A program made the translations under genes and the position numbers. Below the pieces are notes generated by a model that saw only the letters and a list, made by a program, of their open reading frames with translations, ran no database searches and was not told where the DNA came from. This document shows positions 1 to 6,491 of a stretch of DNA of 10,324 nucleotides, in pieces. This DNA is from Bacillota bacterium (GTDB lineage: Bacteria > Bacillota > Clostridia > Oscillospirales > Ruminococcaceae). Where the stretch lies: positions 1-10,324 of the forward strand of contig JAEWWW010000101.1 of the NCBI GenBank assembly GCA_023396215.1, read 5' to 3'. Numbering within the stretch: the first letter of the stretch is position 1; each line of letters begins with the position of its first letter.

Positions 1-554
1 AAAGCGTCAACGCGCTGATGCCGCAGGGCCAAAAGTATGGCTCCCACCCCGACGCAGACGCACTGGGGCAGCGGATTATGGCCGAAATCGACCGATTTGC
101 AGCCGCCTACGAGGCGGAATATTCCCCCCTGACCAACCAAAGATATCTGTTGCACGCGCAGGTGGGGTTGGAAAAGGACCTTGGCATCACCTCCGGCGTG
201 CGCATCCCGGTGGGGGATGAGCCCCAAAGCTTTGCCGCCCACCTGAGGCACAGCGCCTCTTACCACCGCTACTTCACCTGCGGCGTGGGGGATATCTTCC
301 CCATCAGCACCGACTGCCTGAAAAATACCGACGCGCTGCTGGATGTGGTTAAGGGTGCGGTGGAATGCGGCGTGAAATACCTTAGCTTCTACGCAGCCGA
401 CACCGACCTTGTGCGCATCACCGGCTATCTGGTAAAGCGCAGCGAGATGGAAAAATACCGCAGGCACGAGGCCGTGCTGCAAAACACCACCCAGCTTGGC
501 GCCCCCAACTACGACAACAACCGCCTGGCGGAGCGAAAGGTAAGAATGGTGTGA
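1..554 (+). CDS. yjjI: YjjI-family glycyl radical enzyme, 3' end (partial)
   Basis: C-terminal part of a glycyl radical enzyme; the 5' end, including the thiyl-radical cysteine, lies left of the window. The frame is open from base 3, so the first ATG at 18 is internal. Seen: the motif VRITGYLVKR with the radical glycine at bases 423-425, in the RVxGY context that marks the glycyl radical loop, about 42 residues before the C-terminus. The usual pyruvate formate-lyase tail is absent; the tail is charged, as expected for the YjjI branch. Assignment to YjjI rests on this tail and on the next gene, the YjjW activase, which starts inside the stop codon. Family knowledge: cytoplasmic, oxygen-sensitive, activated by abstraction of a glycine hydrogen; the reaction catalysed by YjjI is not established. 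In E. coli yjjI-yjjW lie beside deoCABD, matching the nucleoside genes here. Confidence 0.88.
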   Translation, partial: SVNALMPQGQKYGSHPDADALGQRIMAEIDRFAAAYEAEYSPLTNQRYLLHAQVGLEKDLGITSGVRIPVGDEPQSFAAHLRHSASYHRYFTCGVGDIFPISTDCLKNTDALLDVVKGAVECGVKYLSFYAADTDLVRITGYLVKRSEMEKYRRHEAVLQNTTQLGAPNYDNNRLAERKVRMV

Positions 555-1390
555 ACAGCGCGCCGGTGAATAAAATCATCCCCTTCAGCACAGTGGATGG
601 CCCGGGCAACAGGACAGCGGTCTTTTTGCAGGGCTGCAACATCGCCTGCGCCTACTGCCACAACCCCGAAACCCAGCAGCTTTGCCGCCACTGCGGCGAG
701 TGTGTGCAGGGCTGCCCCTCCGGGGCGCTGCGTATGCAAAACGGCAGAGTATTGTGGGATAAAAGCCTTTGCATCGGCTGCGACCGCTGCATTCAGGTGT
801 GCCGGTTCAGGGCCTCCCCCAAGGTGGAGTGGATGAGCCCCGGGCAGGCGATGGCAGAGGTGGAAAAAAACCTTCCCTTTATCCGGGGTATCACCGTTTC
901 GGGGGGCGAATGCACCCTCTACCCCGCGTTTTTGACCCGGCTGTTTGAGCTGGCAAAGCAAAAGGGGCTGCACTGCCTGCTGGATAGCAACGGCGAAACC
1001 GACTTCTCGCTTCTGCCCGATTTGATGGCGGTTTGCGACGGGGTGATGCTGGACGTAAAGGCATGGGAGCCGGCGGTTTATCAGGCGCTTACCGGCTCGG
1101 CAGACAACGCAGTTGTGAAAAAGAACCTGCTCTTCTTAAAAGCGCAGGACAAGCTGGAGGAAATCCGCATTGTCTGCGCAAACGGGGAAACCGACACAGC
1201 ACAGACCATCGACGGCATAGCGGCGCTGCTGGGCGCGGCGGTCGGCGGCGTCAGGCTCAAGCTCATCGCCTTTCGCAAAGAGGGCGTGCGGGGCAGGCTG
1301 TGCGGGATGCAATCTCCCACCCCCGAGGAAATGATGCAGTGGCAGCTTTATGCACAGAAAAAGGGGTTTTCCAACGCTATTTTGTTATAA
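551..1390 (+). CDS. yjjW: YjjW-family glycyl radical enzyme activase (radical SAM)
   Basis: Cytoplasmic radical-SAM enzyme that uses S-adenosylmethionine and a 4Fe-4S cluster to install the glycyl radical on YjjI. Seen: N-terminal IIPFSTVDGPGNR, typical of activases; CX3CX2C at C29, C33 and C36 for the SAM cluster; an inserted ferredoxin-like region with two four-cysteine sets (C45/C48/C51/C55 and C74/C77/C80/C84) for two extra clusters; and ITVSGGE at 114-120, which contacts SAM. Its 279 residues are close to the roughly 287 of E. coli YjjW, which has the same arrangement. The start is GTG at 551, overlapping the yjjI stop as GTGA, which implies translational coupling; a GAAAGG ribosome site lies just upstream. 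Its last codons overlap an extended -10 promoter for the next gene. An anaerobic sulfatase-maturing enzyme was considered and is less likely, given the partner gene. Confidence 0.93.
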   Translation: MNSAPVNKIIPFSTVDGPGNRTAVFLQGCNIACAYCHNPETQQLCRHCGECVQGCPSGALRMQNGRVLWDKSLCIGCDRCIQVCRFRASPKVEWMSPGQAMAEVEKNLPFIRGITVSGGECTLYPAFLTRLFELAKQKGLHCLLDSNGETDFSLLPDLMAVCDGVMLDVKAWEPAVYQALTGSADNAVVKKNLLFLKAQDKLEEIRIVCANGETDTAQTIDGIAALLGAAVGGVRLKLIAFRKEGVRGRLCGMQSPTPEEMMQWQLYAQKKGFSNAILL

Positions 1391-1391
1391 T
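1383..1391 (+). promoter_or_regulatory. Extended -10 promoter for the BMP lipoprotein gene
   Basis: TGTTATAAT at 1383-1391 is a perfect extended -10 (TGn-TATAAT) overlapping the yjjW stop codon. No good -35 is seen at 16-18 bases; extended -10 promoters can work without one. Predicted start near 1398, giving a leader of about 65 bases before the ATG at 1463. Confidence 0.6.
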
Positions 1392-1408
1392 GTATGGCTT
1401 GTGTAGGC

Positions 1409-1420
1409 CGGCGAAAGCCG
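1409..1420 (+). other. GNRA-tetraloop hairpin in the BMP leader
   Basis: CGGC-GAAA-GCCG is a 4-bp stem with a GAAA tetraloop in the predicted 5' leader. An alternative pairing, GGCTT (1396-1400) with AAGCC (1415-1419), would exclude it. The 8-mer GCTTGTGT occurs at 1397-1404 and again at 1434-1441. The stretch after the hairpin is A-rich, not T-rich, so it is not a terminator. It could stabilise the transcript or be incidental. Confidence 0.35.
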
Positions 1421-1462
1421 ATAAAATAAAAAAGCTTGTGTCAATGATTTAGGAGGAAATTT

Positions 1463-2563
1463 ATGAAACAGGTCAAAAAATTGCTCGCCTTGGTAATGGC
1501 GGTAATCATGGTAGCGGCGCTGGGCGCCTGCGGAGCCAACAACAACCCGCCCAGCAGCGGCGCACCTTCCTCTTCCAATGGGGAAACCTCTTCTCAGCCC
1601 GAGCCGGCTGCAGAGATTAAGGTAGGCCTGATTGCCAACGTGTTTGGCACAGCCAGCTTTAACGACGACGTACTGGCAGGCGTAAAGCAGGCCGAAACCG
1701 AGCTGGGCGTTGGCGCCGTCAGCATGGAAGTTCCCGAGGTTGCCGATACCGCCAACGCAATCCGCACCCTGATTGCACAGGGCGTTAACTTCATGGTTAT
1801 ACCTTCTTCCGAGTACAAGGACGGCATGATGGAAGTTGCCGAGGAATCCCCCGAAGTGAAGTTCCTCTATCTGGCCGAGGCGCTGACCGACACCCCCGCA
1901 AACGTGATGACCACCGGCTACAAAGAGAACGAAGCCGCTTTCCTTGCAGGCGCGCTGGGCGGCCTGATGACCAAAACCAACAAGATTGGCGCGGTTATGG
2001 CAGTGGGCGAGTCCATCCAGTACCGTTATCAGTTCGGCTATATGTCGGGCGCAAAGGCAGTCAACCCCAACGTTGAGGTACAGACCGCCTTCACCAACAG
2101 CTATGCGGACGTAAACAAAGGGCAGGAGGTTGCCAAGCTGATGTACGCAAAGGGCTGCGACTATGTGGGCACCTATGCCGGCGCATGCAATCTGGGCGTG
2201 TTCAATGCCGCCAAGGAAGCTGGCCCCGATGCATATGTCTTTGGCGCTGCCAACGGCCAGTTTGACAAAATGCCTGAGAAAATCCTTGCATCGGTTGTAA
2301 AGCCTGTGAACAAGGCTATCTACGGCATCATCAAAGAGTACAAGGAAGAAGGCAAGTTCGACACCTCCGCTCCCAGACTGATGGGCCTGAAAGAGGCTGG
2401 CGTAACCCTGCTCTTCACCGACAATGCCGAGCTTCTCAAGCTGGTTCCCGCCGATAAAATGGATATCATCAAAGACCTTGAAGAGAAGGTGAAATCCGGC
2501 GAAATCGTGGTTCCCCAGACAGAAGAAGAGTACAAGGCATTTACCTACAGCTACGCGAAATAA
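1463..2563 (+). CDS. BMP-family ABC transporter substrate-binding lipoprotein
   Basis: Membrane-anchored extracytoplasmic binding protein of the BMP/PnrA family, which captures nucleosides for an ABC importer. Seen: basic N-terminus, hydrophobic core and lipobox ALGAC with lipid-modified C23; a Ser/Asn/Pro-rich linker to about residue 48; then the family fold with ASFNDD near the start, TGYKENEAAFLAGALGG in the middle and ASVVKPVNKAIYGII toward the end. The 366-residue length is normal. The ribosome site AGGAGG (1451-1456) is ideally placed. Oddity: where I expect the family's GVDxDQ ligand loop, residues 261-266 read GAANGQ, so both acidic positions appear replaced, which may change sugar contacts or specificity. 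It is followed by a terminator, then the ATPase and permease genes. Nucleoside as ligand is inferred from the family and the downstream cdd and pdp. Confidence 0.93.
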   Translation: MKQVKKLLALVMAVIMVAALGACGANNNPPSSGAPSSSNGETSSQPEPAAEIKVGLIANVFGTASFNDDVLAGVKQAETELGVGAVSMEVPEVADTANAIRTLIAQGVNFMVIPSSEYKDGMMEVAEESPEVKFLYLAEALTDTPANVMTTGYKENEAAFLAGALGGLMTKTNKIGAVMAVGESIQYRYQFGYMSGAKAVNPNVEVQTAFTNSYADVNKGQEVAKLMYAKGCDYVGTYAGACNLGVFNAAKEAGPDAYVFGAANGQFDKMPEKILASVVKPVNKAIYGIIKEYKEEGKFDTSAPRLMGLKEAGVTLLFTDNAELLKLVPADKMDIIKDLEEKVKSGEIVVPQTEEEYKAFTYSYAK

Positions 2564-2575
2564 GTATGTGCAAAA

Positions 2576-2616
2576 GGGGCAATAGAGTGGATTCCAAGCT
2601 ATTGCCCCCTCTTTTT
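2576..2616 (+). terminator. Intrinsic terminator after the BMP gene
   Basis: GGGGCAATAG (2576-2585) pairs perfectly over 10 bp with CTATTGCCCC (2599-2608), followed by CTC and five T; AAAA precedes the stem. It sits 12 bases after the BMP stop. No separate promoter is obvious before the ATPase gene, so partial termination is the likely role, favouring binding protein over membrane components. Confidence 0.82.
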
Positions 2617-2617
2617 A

Positions 2618-2790
2618 GCCTGTCGAACAAGCCGACAGGCCTCACGGCGGGTACCCGGTACCCGCTATGCCCCCCGGTTTTGCGCCGCAAGGTCGGCGCG
2701 GGTCGAGGCCGAAATTCGCCGACATGTGCGGCGAATTTTGGAATGCGGGGGGTTCTGCCCCCCGCCACCCCCCGCGCCAGTGGGGGAGTG
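2618..2790. repeat. Multi-hairpin intergenic island, possible dispersed repeat
   Basis: The rest of the 255-base gap between the BMP and ATPase genes is almost wholly made of successive inverted repeats: GCCTGTCG/CGACAGGC (2618-2639, one unpaired base allowed); GCGGGTAC/GTACCCGC (2647-2665, 3-base loop); GCGCCG/CGGCGC (2682-2699); AAATTCGCCG/CGGCGAATTT (2712-2738, extendable to 2709-2741 with one G-U); GCGGGGGG/CCCCCCGC (2745-2765); and C-run/G-run pairing at about 2768-2786. Composition differs from the flanking genes. Frames stay open across it, but the peptides are low-complexity Gly/Pro/Arg and look spurious. It resembles the extragenic hairpin repeats of Clostridia genomes; copy number cannot be judged from one window. 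Confidence 0.6.
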
Positions 2791-2818
2791 GGTAACGCGT
2801 TGGAAAGGACTGATATAA

Positions 2819-4354
2819 ATGGGTTATATCATTCAACTGGAAAACATCACCAAAAGGTTTCCAGGCATTGTTGCGAACGACCATATCAGCGTCAACATCG
2901 AGGACGGTGAAATCCACACCCTGGCAGGAGAAAACGGGGCGGGGAAATCGACGCTGATGAACATCATCTACGGTTTGTATCAGCCGGACGAGGGCGTCAT
3001 CAAAATAAACGGCACACCGGTGCAGTTTGCCAGCTCTAAGGAATCGATTGCAGCCAAAATCGGCATGGTGCATCAGCACTTTATGCTGGTGCCCAAGCTT
3101 ACCGTAACCGAAAACATCATCGCCGGGCAGGAGATTGGCTCCAAGCTGAAAATCGACCGTGCCAGGGCTGAAAAAAAGATTGCCGAGCTCTCAGAGCAGT
3201 TCGGCCTCAAGATCGACCCCCACGAAAAGGTGGTCAACCTTTCGGTCACCGAGCAGCAGCGGGTGGAGATTCTCAAGGTGCTTTACCGTGAAGCGCAGAT
3301 TTTGATTTTCGACGAACCCACCGCCGTGCTCACCCCGCAGGAGATAGACGAGTTTTGCGACATCCTGCTGAACCTTAAAAAGAGCGGAAAAACCATCATC
3401 TTTATCAGCCACAAGCTGGCCGAGGTGATGAAGATTTCTGATAACATAACGGTCATACGCCACGGCAAGGTGGTGGGTACCGTCAAAAAGGAAGAAACCT
3501 CCCCCGAAGAGATTACCCGCATGATGGTGGGCCGCGACGTCGACCTGAGCAGGCGGGAACGCCAGCCCTACCCCAATCCCCACAAAATCCTCGAGGTGAA
3601 GGACCTCAGCTTCACGGTGGATAAAACGGTGAAGAAACTGAATAATGTTTCGCTGACGCTGCAGGCGGGCGAGATACTGGGGGTCGCCGGCGTGGACGGC
3701 AACGGCCAGCAGGAGCTGGTGGGCGCCATCTGCGGCAGCATCACCCCGGACAGCGGCCAGGTTTACTTCAACGGCAAGGATATCAGCCGCGAAAGCATCC
3801 GCGCCCGCAAGGATATGGGCATCGGCTATGTGCCGGAGGACCGCCATAAGGACGGTCTGGTTTTGGGGTACAGCATTGCGGAAAACCTCATCTTGGGCCG
3901 GCACTACCACGACCGGTTCGCCAAAAAGAAAAAGTGGCTCAACTTTAAAGAGATGCACCAAAACGCCCAGAAGCTGCAGAAGGATTTTGATATCCGCTGC
4001 GCCGGCGTGGACGTAACGGCGGGCACCCTCTCGGGCGGCAACCAGCAGAAGGTGGTCATTGCCCGCGAAGCCAGCCGCGACCCCGACCTCTTCATCGCGG
4101 TGCAGCCCACCCGCGGCCTAGACGTAGGCGCCGAGGAGTTTGTGCACAACACCATCTATGAGCAGAGAAACAAGGGCAAAGCGGTGCTGCTGGTTTCCTT
4201 CGAGCTGGATGAGATCCTCTCGGTCAGCGACCGGATTGCGGTTATGTATAAGGGCGAAATCGTCGGCATTGTGGATGCGCAGGGCGTTACCCGCCAGCAG
4301 CTTGGCGAAATGATGCTGGGCTCGGTGAAAAGAAAGGAAGGCAAGGCGGAATGA
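2819..4354 (+). CDS. Nucleoside ABC importer ATP-binding protein (NupA-like, two ABC domains)
   Basis: Cytoplasmic ATPase with two fused nucleotide-binding domains, powering import with the two permeases downstream. Domain 1, about 4-240: Walker A GENGAGKST (37-45), signature LSVTEQQ (141-147), Walker B ending FDEP with D165/E166, then the H-loop in IFISHKL. Domain 2, about 255-500: degenerate Walker A region GVDGNGQQE, canonical signature LSGGNQQ (404-410) and Walker B region with QPTRGLD. One degenerate site is normal for the CUT2/BMP-type importers (RbsA, NupA, RnsB), as is the 511-residue length. The ribosome site GGAAAGGA (2802-2809) sets the ATG at 2819. The stop overlaps the permease start as ATGA. 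Sugar versus nucleoside substrate cannot be read from this protein; nucleoside is inferred from the BMP partner and neighbours. Confidence 0.93.
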   Translation: MGYIIQLENITKRFPGIVANDHISVNIEDGEIHTLAGENGAGKSTLMNIIYGLYQPDEGVIKINGTPVQFASSKESIAAKIGMVHQHFMLVPKLTVTENIIAGQEIGSKLKIDRARAEKKIAELSEQFGLKIDPHEKVVNLSVTEQQRVEILKVLYREAQILIFDEPTAVLTPQEIDEFCDILLNLKKSGKTIIFISHKLAEVMKISDNITVIRHGKVVGTVKKEETSPEEITRMMVGRDVDLSRRERQPYPNPHKILEVKDLSFTVDKTVKKLNNVSLTLQAGEILGVAGVDGNGQQELVGAICGSITPDSGQVYFNGKDISRESIRARKDMGIGYVPEDRHKDGLVLGYSIAENLILGRHYHDRFAKKKKWLNFKEMHQNAQKLQKDFDIRCAGVDVTAGTLSGGNQQKVVIAREASRDPDLFIAVQPTRGLDVGAEEFVHNTIYEQRNKGKAVLLVSFELDEILSVSDRIAVMYKGEIVGIVDAQGVTRQQLGEMMLGSVKRKEGKAE

Positions 4355-5409
4355 ATAAAAAGCTTCAGGACATCGGTCTTAATTTCCTGATTTCACTGAT
4401 ATCGCTGGTGATGGCGCTGCTCATTGGCGCGGCCATTATGATGGCCTTTGGCACCAGCCCCATAGCGGCCTACAAGGCGCTGCTGCAAGGCGCTTTCGGC
4501 ACCCCGGCGGCGGTGACGATAACCCTCACCAAGGCTGTGCCCACCATCCTCACCGGTCTTGCGGTGGCGCTGGCCTTTAAGTGCACCGTGTTCAACATCG
4601 GCGCCGAAGGGCAGCTGCTGATGGGCGCTCTCTTTGCCGGTATCGCCGGTGTGTATATCGACTTTTTGCCGCAGGTGCTCCATGTGCCGGTGCTATTGGC
4701 CGCCGCCATGCTGGGCGGTATGATCTGGGCCTTCTTCCCGGCATTCCTCAAGCAGAAGGCCAACATCAACGTGGTCATCAGCACCATTATGTTCAACTAC
4801 ATCGGGCAGTATCTGGTGCAGTACCTCATCCTCGGCCCCCTCAAGGGGGAGGGCGCGGCCTCTGCCACCAAGGATATTCAGCTCACAGCGCGGCTGCCCA
4901 GACTGCTCCCTAAGCCCTATGTGCTTAATCTGGGCATCGTCGTCGCCATTTTGGCCATTGTGGCGGTCTATATCCTGCTGGATAAAACCTCCACCGGCTA
5001 CGAGATGAAGGCGGTGGGCCTCAACGCCCACGCGGCCCGCACCAACGGCATCAACGTGGAGCGCAACATGTTCCTCGCGCTGGTGCTCAGCGGCGCGCTG
5101 GCGGGGCTGGCGGGCGGCATCGAGGTTTCGGGCAGCCTGAACAAGGTGGTCAACGGCTTTTCGCCGGGCTACGGCTTTAACGGTATACCGGTGGCGCTCA
5201 TGGCCCGCAACAACCCCTTCGCCATCTTTTTGTCGGCGCTGCTGATGGGCACCATGCGCAGCGGCTCGCTGATGATGCAGTCCAGCGTGGGCATCTCCAA
5301 AAACATGGTGGATATCATTCAGGGCCTGATTATCGTGTTCCTCTGCGCTGAAAACGTCATCCGTTACTATATCAAAAATGCCGGTATAGGAGGAAGAAAG
5401 CATGCCTAA
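4351..5409 (+). CDS. Nucleoside ABC importer permease 1 (NupB-like, BPD_transp_2)
   Basis: Integral membrane permease that should pair with the next gene product to form the channel. Seen: about nine strongly hydrophobic segments (roughly 10-33, 54-76, 86-104, 110-132, 138-160, 191-210, 241-262, 283-305 and 318-342); the family hallmark FNIGAEGQ at 81-88; and VGLNAHAARTNGINV from 222, which fits the cytoplasmic coupling loop contacting the ATPase. The 352 residues fit the longer of the two permeases in NupBC/RnsCD pairs. The ATG overlaps the ATPase stop by four bases, so it is translationally coupled. The last codons encode the AGGAGG ribosome site of the next gene, giving the Gly/Arg/Lys-rich C-terminus. 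Confidence 0.93.
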   Translation: MNKKLQDIGLNFLISLISLVMALLIGAAIMMAFGTSPIAAYKALLQGAFGTPAAVTITLTKAVPTILTGLAVALAFKCTVFNIGAEGQLLMGALFAGIAGVYIDFLPQVLHVPVLLAAAMLGGMIWAFFPAFLKQKANINVVISTIMFNYIGQYLVQYLILGPLKGEGAASATKDIQLTARLPRLLPKPYVLNLGIVVAILAIVAVYILLDKTSTGYEMKAVGLNAHAARTNGINVERNMFLALVLSGALAGLAGGIEVSGSLNKVVNGFSPGYGFNGIPVALMARNNPFAIFLSALLMGTMRSGSLMMQSSVGISKNMVDIIQGLIIVFLCAENVIRYYIKNAGIGGRKHA

Positions 5410-6337
5410 TTTCTTTTTATATATCCTATCCACAACGCTGCGCATGGGCACCCCCATCGCGCTGACGGCTCTGGGCGGGCTGACCTCCGAACGCTCCGGC
5501 GTGGTCAACATCGGTCTGGAGGGCATTATGCTGGCCAGCGCCTTTGGCGCGGTGGTCGGTTCCTATGTGTCGGGCAGCGCCTGGATTGGCGTACTGTTCG
5601 CGGTGGTTCTGGGCGTCCTGATTTCGGCGGTGCACTCGGTGATTTCGGTCACCTGGGGCGGCAACCAGTCGGTCAGCTCGATGGCGCTGGTGCTGCTGGC
5701 AACAGGCTTCAGCGGCGTTGGCCTCAAGGCCTTTTTTGGCCAGCAGGGCAGCTCGCCGCAGGTCGCCAACCTCTCTAAATCGCCCATCTTCTCGGGCATT
5801 CCGCTGGTGGGCAACTTTTTGGCCGACCTTTCACCCTTTGTTTATATCGGCTTTGCCGCGCTGCTTGGCGTGCATCTTATGTTTAAATATACCCCCCTTG
5901 GGCTGCGCATCATTATGGTGGGCGAAGACCCCAAGGCCGCCGAAACGACGGGGCTTTCGGTGCATAAAATCCGCTACCTGTGCATCCTGCTTTCGGGCGC
6001 GCTGGGCGGCTTGGGCGGCGCTTTCCTATCCCTCGGTCAGATGAACCTCTTTCAGGAGGGCATGGTAGCAGGGCGTGGCTATCTGGCATTGGGCGCGGTC
6101 ATCATGGGCAAATGGTCGCCCATCGGGGCCTTTGCGTCGGCAATGTTCTTCGGGCTGTTTGACGCGCTGCAGCTCTATGTGCAGACCATCCCGGGCAATC
6201 CGCTGCCCAGCGAGTTCATCCAGATGATGCCCTATGTGTTCAGCCTCATTGTGCTGGCCATCAGCCTGAAGAAGGGCGTCGGCACCGGCATTGCCGCAAG
6301 CGGAAAGCCCTATACCAAGTATGTACAGCAGCGGTAA
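5402..6337 (+). CDS. Nucleoside ABC importer permease 2 (NupC-like, BPD_transp_2)
   Basis: Second channel subunit of the importer, in the inner membrane. Seen: ERSGVVNIGLEG, with the hallmark NIGLEG at 36-41 matching FNIGAEG of its partner; VGEDPKAAETTG at 173-184, the coupling-loop motif; then the glycine-rich helix SGALGGLGGAF; about eight or nine hydrophobic segments. The 311-residue length is usual for this shorter permease. It begins 8 bases inside the previous gene, with a strong ribosome site AGGAGGA at 5388-5394 and a 7-base spacer. It ends the compact ATPase-permease-permease block; two hairpins follow. Confidence 0.93.
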   Translation: MPNFFLYILSTTLRMGTPIALTALGGLTSERSGVVNIGLEGIMLASAFGAVVGSYVSGSAWIGVLFAVVLGVLISAVHSVISVTWGGNQSVSSMALVLLATGFSGVGLKAFFGQQGSSPQVANLSKSPIFSGIPLVGNFLADLSPFVYIGFAALLGVHLMFKYTPLGLRIIMVGEDPKAAETTGLSVHKIRYLCILLSGALGGLGGAFLSLGQMNLFQEGMVAGRGYLALGAVIMGKWSPIGAFASAMFFGLFDALQLYVQTIPGNPLPSEFIQMMPYVFSLIVLAISLKKGVGTGIAASGKPYTKYVQQR

Positions 6338-6378
6338 CCAACGGGAGAGAATGGCGTAAAAGCCGCGCTGTTCTGTCA

Positions 6379-6424
6379 TGTGCCAATCGCCCCTCGCCCA
6401 CGGCGGGAACCGCGTATTGGCACA
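6379..6424. repeat. Inverted repeat with internal hairpin after the permease genes
   Basis: TGTGCCAAT (6379-6387) pairs perfectly with ATTGGCACA (6416-6424). The enclosed sequence holds its own small stem CGCC/GGCG (6395-6405). It abuts the next hairpin with no gap. No T-run follows, so it is not itself a terminator. Possible roles are an operator or an mRNA 3'-end stabiliser; neither is shown. Confidence 0.45.
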
Positions 6425-6457
6425 CAAACAGGCCACTGCTTTTTATGGCCTGTTTGT
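6424..6457 (+). terminator. Probable terminator after the importer genes
   Basis: ACAAACAGGCCA (6424-6435) pairs perfectly over 12 bp with TGGCCTGTTTGT (6446-6457) around a 10-base loop. The GC core with A-rich outer left arm and T-rich outer right arm is the pattern of an intrinsic terminator with a broken U tract, TGTTTGT. The T tract is weak, so some read-through into the sulfatase gene is likely. Confidence 0.55.
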
Positions 6458-6491
6458 ACCGGAATATAAGTGAAAGGAATGGTCTTTAAAA

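Noticed and set aside
551..1390. yjjW as the anaerobic maturase for the sulfatase
   Set aside because: Motifs and the overlap with a glycyl radical enzyme fit an activase; the sulfatase is over 5 kb away.
1391..1462. Purine or other known riboswitch before the BMP gene
   Set aside because: The leader is too short and no conserved aptamer core was recognised.
2618..2790. CRISPR array
   Set aside because: The hairpins differ from one another and there are no regular repeat-spacer units.
2566..2910. Open frame of 114 codons across the hairpin island into the ATPase gene
   Set aside because: Starts inside the terminator region, has low-complexity peptide encoded by inverted repeats, and overlaps the ATPase start.
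3191..3961. Antisense open frame of 256 codons opposite the ATPase
   Set aside because: Shadow of a gene with full ABC motifs; no plausible fold or ribosome site.
4693..5526. Antisense open frame of 277 codons across the permease genes
   Set aside because: His/Gln/Arg-rich shadow of two well-supported membrane proteins.
6442..6470. Promoter TTTATG-17-TATAAG before the sulfatase
   Set aside because: The -35 is poor, lies inside a hairpin, and the start would fall in the ribosome site.
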